Notes under the pieces: model-generated
Database searches by the model: none
Seen by the model: the letters and a program-made list of their open reading frames with translations, nothing else
Told to the model about the DNA's origin: nothing
Part shown: in pieces, positions 62,101 through 64,000 of the stretch
Layout of the letters: each line of letters begins with the position of its first letter
Numbering within the stretch: position 1 is the first letter of the stretch
DNA from: Pseudo-nitzschia pungens
Lineage: Eukaryota > Bacillariophyta > Bacillariophyceae > Bacillariales > Bacillariaceae
DNA length: 64,000 bases
Assembly: GCA_037355855.1 (NCBI GenBank)
Contig: CM074759.1
Span: 5,704,001 to 5,768,000, forward strand
Direction: 5' to 3'
Translations under genes and position numbers: made by a program

Positions 62101-62269
62101 TCCAGAGCACCTCTGTGAGTTTCGAACGTGACTCTTCTGGTAGTGCTCCAGTCTTTTCTTTTGGTTCCCCTGGAATTTTTCCTTGTCCAGACCAACATTG
62201 GACCTGTTGTTGCTGCTGTACCCTGTTTCCCAGCCTCCCAGCCTACAACCTATCAACCTATCAACTGGC

Positions 62270-63000
62270 ATTTGTCCGCAACCGGTGCTTCTCCTGCCCC
62301 GGCCTTTGTCATCACCTGGCACTTTTACATCCAAGAGGCGTGCCTGCTGTTGCTCCAGCACCCAACAGCTTGCTTTTCAGCTGTTGCTTTGCCCTCAACC
62401 GGTGCTTCTCCTGCCCCGGCCTTTGTCATCACCTGGCACTTGCGCATCCAAGAGGCGTGTCTGCTATTGGTCCAACACCCAATTGCTTGCTTTTCCGTTG
62501 TTGTTTTGCTCTCAACTCCAGAGCACCTCTGTGGGTTTCGAACGTGCCATTTCTGGTAGTGCTCCAGTTCTTTTTGGATCCCCTGGAGTTTTTTCCTGTC
62601 CAGAACAACGGTGGACCTGTTGTTGCTGCTGTACCCTGGTTCAAACCCAGCGTACAACCCCAAGCTATCCATCCCGCAGTCAGGCTCCCAGCAGTCAGGC
62701 TCTCAGCAGTCAGCCCACCAGCAGTCAGCCAACCAGCAGTCAGCCCACCAGCAGTCAGCCCACCAGCAGTCAGCCCACCAGCAGTCAGCCCACAAGCAGT
62801 CAGCCCACCAGCAGTCAGCCCACCAGCAGTCAGCCCACCAGCAGTCAGCTCACCAGCAGTCACCGGTGCTTCTCCTGCCCCGGCCTTTGCCCACAACCGC
62901 AGCTCCAACACCCAATTGCCTGCTTTTCAGCTGTTGCTTTGATCTCAACCGGTGCTTCTCCTGCCCCGGCCTTTGCCCTCAACTGCAGCTGGTGTCTCTG
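62270..63000 (+). repeat. LINE E monomers and 15-bp minisatellite
   Basis: The monomer core (CCGGTGCTTCTCCTGCCCC) occurs at about 62281, 62399, 62865 and 62950, so four rather than ~24 as in LINE C. Bases 62676-62862 are about a dozen copies of a 15-bp unit, CAGCAGTCAGCCCAC. Open frames across it are repeat-driven. Confidence 0.78.
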
Positions 63001-63025
63001 CCCTCAGTGCTCCACTTCTGGTACG

Positions 63026-64000
63026 ATGCCTCCGCGGCCCACCTCCCAAACAGCTTCCCGGAAGAAAAGATCTTCCACACCTCCTTCTTCTGCTAGGTCT
63101 GCCTCTGGGACTCGGTCTAACAAGCGCCCATTTGTGCAAAAGACCCCTCCAAGACATTCTAGTGTCACCTCTGCTCTTACTACTCCCTCTCCTACTCTTG
63201 ATACCAGATCATCCTCTTCCTCTGCCTCATCAGCCTCTTCATCCTCTATGCCTGGGTCTTCTGTTGATGATATGTCTTCCTCTTCTTCTGTGTCCTCATC
63301 TGCAGGTATGCTTTCTGATGTTGATATGCTTGGCACTGAACCTGCTCCAGGGGATTCCTTGAAGACTTCTTCTTCCGCAGGTGTGCTCTCTGACGTTGAG
63401 ATGCTTGGCACTGAATCTGCACCAGGGGAATCTGCACCAGGGGACTCTGCACCAGGGGATTCCTTGCAAACTTCTTCTCTGTCAACAGCTTCTCAGCTAG
63501 GCTCCCAGGAGTCAGGTCCTCCGCAGTCAGGTACTCTGTCAGGCTCTCAGTCGTCAGGTGCTTTGCTGTCAGACCCCAAGCTGATAAGCTCCCAGACCTC
63601 AGGCTCCCAGCAGCAGGGCTCCCAGCAGCAGGGATCCCAGCAGTCAGGACCCCAGCCCCCAGTCTCCCAGCAGCCAGGATCCAACCAGGCAGGCTCCCAG
63701 CTGCCAGGCCAACAGACGTCCAGACACACACCAAAGGGCTCTGGGACCTCAGGCAAGGTCCCTGCTTCCTCCATCCTCAAGCAATCTACTCTTGCCTTTT
63801 CCTCTGCCCAGAAAGCTGATCCCTCTCAGCAGCAAGCACGCCAATCCCAACGCCAAGCGGCTCTGGCTGCTGCCAACAGGGCTCATTCCGCTTCCTTCTT
63901 CTGGTGTTTTTATGGTAAGGGTCCCTGTTCTGGCAAGTCTCCTATACCATCTGCAATTCATGCCTTTCGAAAATCTCCAACTGGTACCCGGTTATGGGCT
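63026..64000 (+). CDS. LINE E ORF1, N-terminal part, runs off window
   Basis: Open for 325 codons from ATG 63026 to the last base. It aligns with LINE C ORF1: TSQTASRKKRSSTPP, Ser-rich acidic stretches, SGSQQ-type repeats, LKQSTLAFSSAQK, and FFWCFYGKGPCSGK. It has an extra internal repeat (GDSAPGDS, and a second VLSDVEMLGTE block) compared with LINE C. The start is 20-odd codons shorter than in LINE C. Likely the ORF1 nucleic-acid-binding protein, by position; no fold recognised. Confidence 0.78.
   Translation, partial: MPPRPTSQTASRKKRSSTPPSSARSASGTRSNKRPFVQKTPPRHSSVTSALTTPSPTLDTRSSSSSASSASSSSMPGSSVDDMSSSSSVSSSAGMLSDVDMLGTEPAPGDSLKTSSSAGVLSDVEMLGTESAPGESAPGDSAPGDSLQTSSLSTASQLGSQESGPPQSGTLSGSQSSGALLSDPKLISSQTSGSQQQGSQQQGSQQSGPQPPVSQQPGSNQAGSQLPGQQTSRHTPKGSGTSGKVPASSILKQSTLAFSSAQKADPSQQQARQSQRQAALAAANRAHSASFFWCFYGKGPCSGKSPIPSAIHAFRKSPTGTRLWA

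Larger units (their letters stand above)
60789..64000 (+). mobile_element. LINE E, 5' part of a second long LINE
   Basis: Starts ACAATTTTGCGACGCG exactly like the 5' end of LINE C. It contains a hairpin-rich leader (to ~62100), a few monomers, a 15-bp minisatellite and an open ORF1 from 63026 to the window edge. ORF2 and the tail are outside. Its leader lacks the Copia fragment of LINE C. Confidence 0.88.

Overview
The window is eukaryotic and consists almost entirely of retrotransposons; I recognise one ordinary host gene. The gag/pol style of the elements, a Copia fragment resembling the diatom CoDi type, the CHHC Gag knuckle and a short GT-AG intron suggest a stramenopile, most likely a diatom. 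That assignment is inference. No bacterial features, rRNA, tRNA or CRISPR array were seen.

Three repeat families dominate. Gypsy-A is a Ty3/Gypsy family with LTRs of about 190 bp, beginning TGCCGT and ending GGCA. Gypsy-B is a diverse Ty3/Gypsy group with LTRs of about 250-340 bp, beginning TGT(G/A/T)AC and ending (G/T)(T/A)AACA or similar. The third is a very large LINE of about 13 kb with APE endonuclease, RT and RNase H, a (TAA)n-type tail and a long repetitive 5' leader.

Layout, left half. Bases 1-3795 are the 3' part of Gypsy-A copy 1. It lies next to the leader of an older minus-strand Gypsy-A (3796-4920 and 31566-32143). That older element is split by Gypsy-A copy 2 (4921-31565, duplication CTCGT-type site read as CTGCT). 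Copy 2 is split in pol by Gypsy-B element B (7842-26616, duplication TACGG). Element B is split in gag by LINE C (8705-21770, 19-bp duplication). The 3' LTR of copy 2 also holds a 2-kb ORF-less LINE (29422-31450, 18-bp duplication).

Layout, middle. Bases 32144-38105 are a patchwork of LINE and Gypsy-B fragments on the minus strand, including an in-frame Gypsy-RT/LINE-RNase H chimeric reading frame. Gypsy-B element H (38106-45278, duplication CAATC) sits inside a minus-strand Gypsy-B gag that resumes at 45279-46084. Bases 46752-48201 hold low-copy sequence. Bases 48202-55756 are an inverted-repeat element with a palindromic satellite. It is interrupted by an LTR remnant and by the complete, apparently very young Gypsy-A copy 3 (49153-54996, identical LTRs, duplication TATAT, both reading frames open).

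Layout, right end. Bases 55999-57683 are an M17 leucyl-aminopeptidase-like gene (NPEPL1 type) with one intron. Beyond it are another minus-strand Gypsy-A end, a Gypsy-B element K, a short LINE tail, and the 5' part of a second long LINE (60789-64000) that runs off the window.

Common themes are an in-frame TGA between gag and pol in both Gypsy families, a perfect palindrome next to the 5' LTR where a primer-binding site is expected, repeated hairpins and monomers in the LINE leaders, and recurrent CGA-to-TGA inactivation of reading frames.
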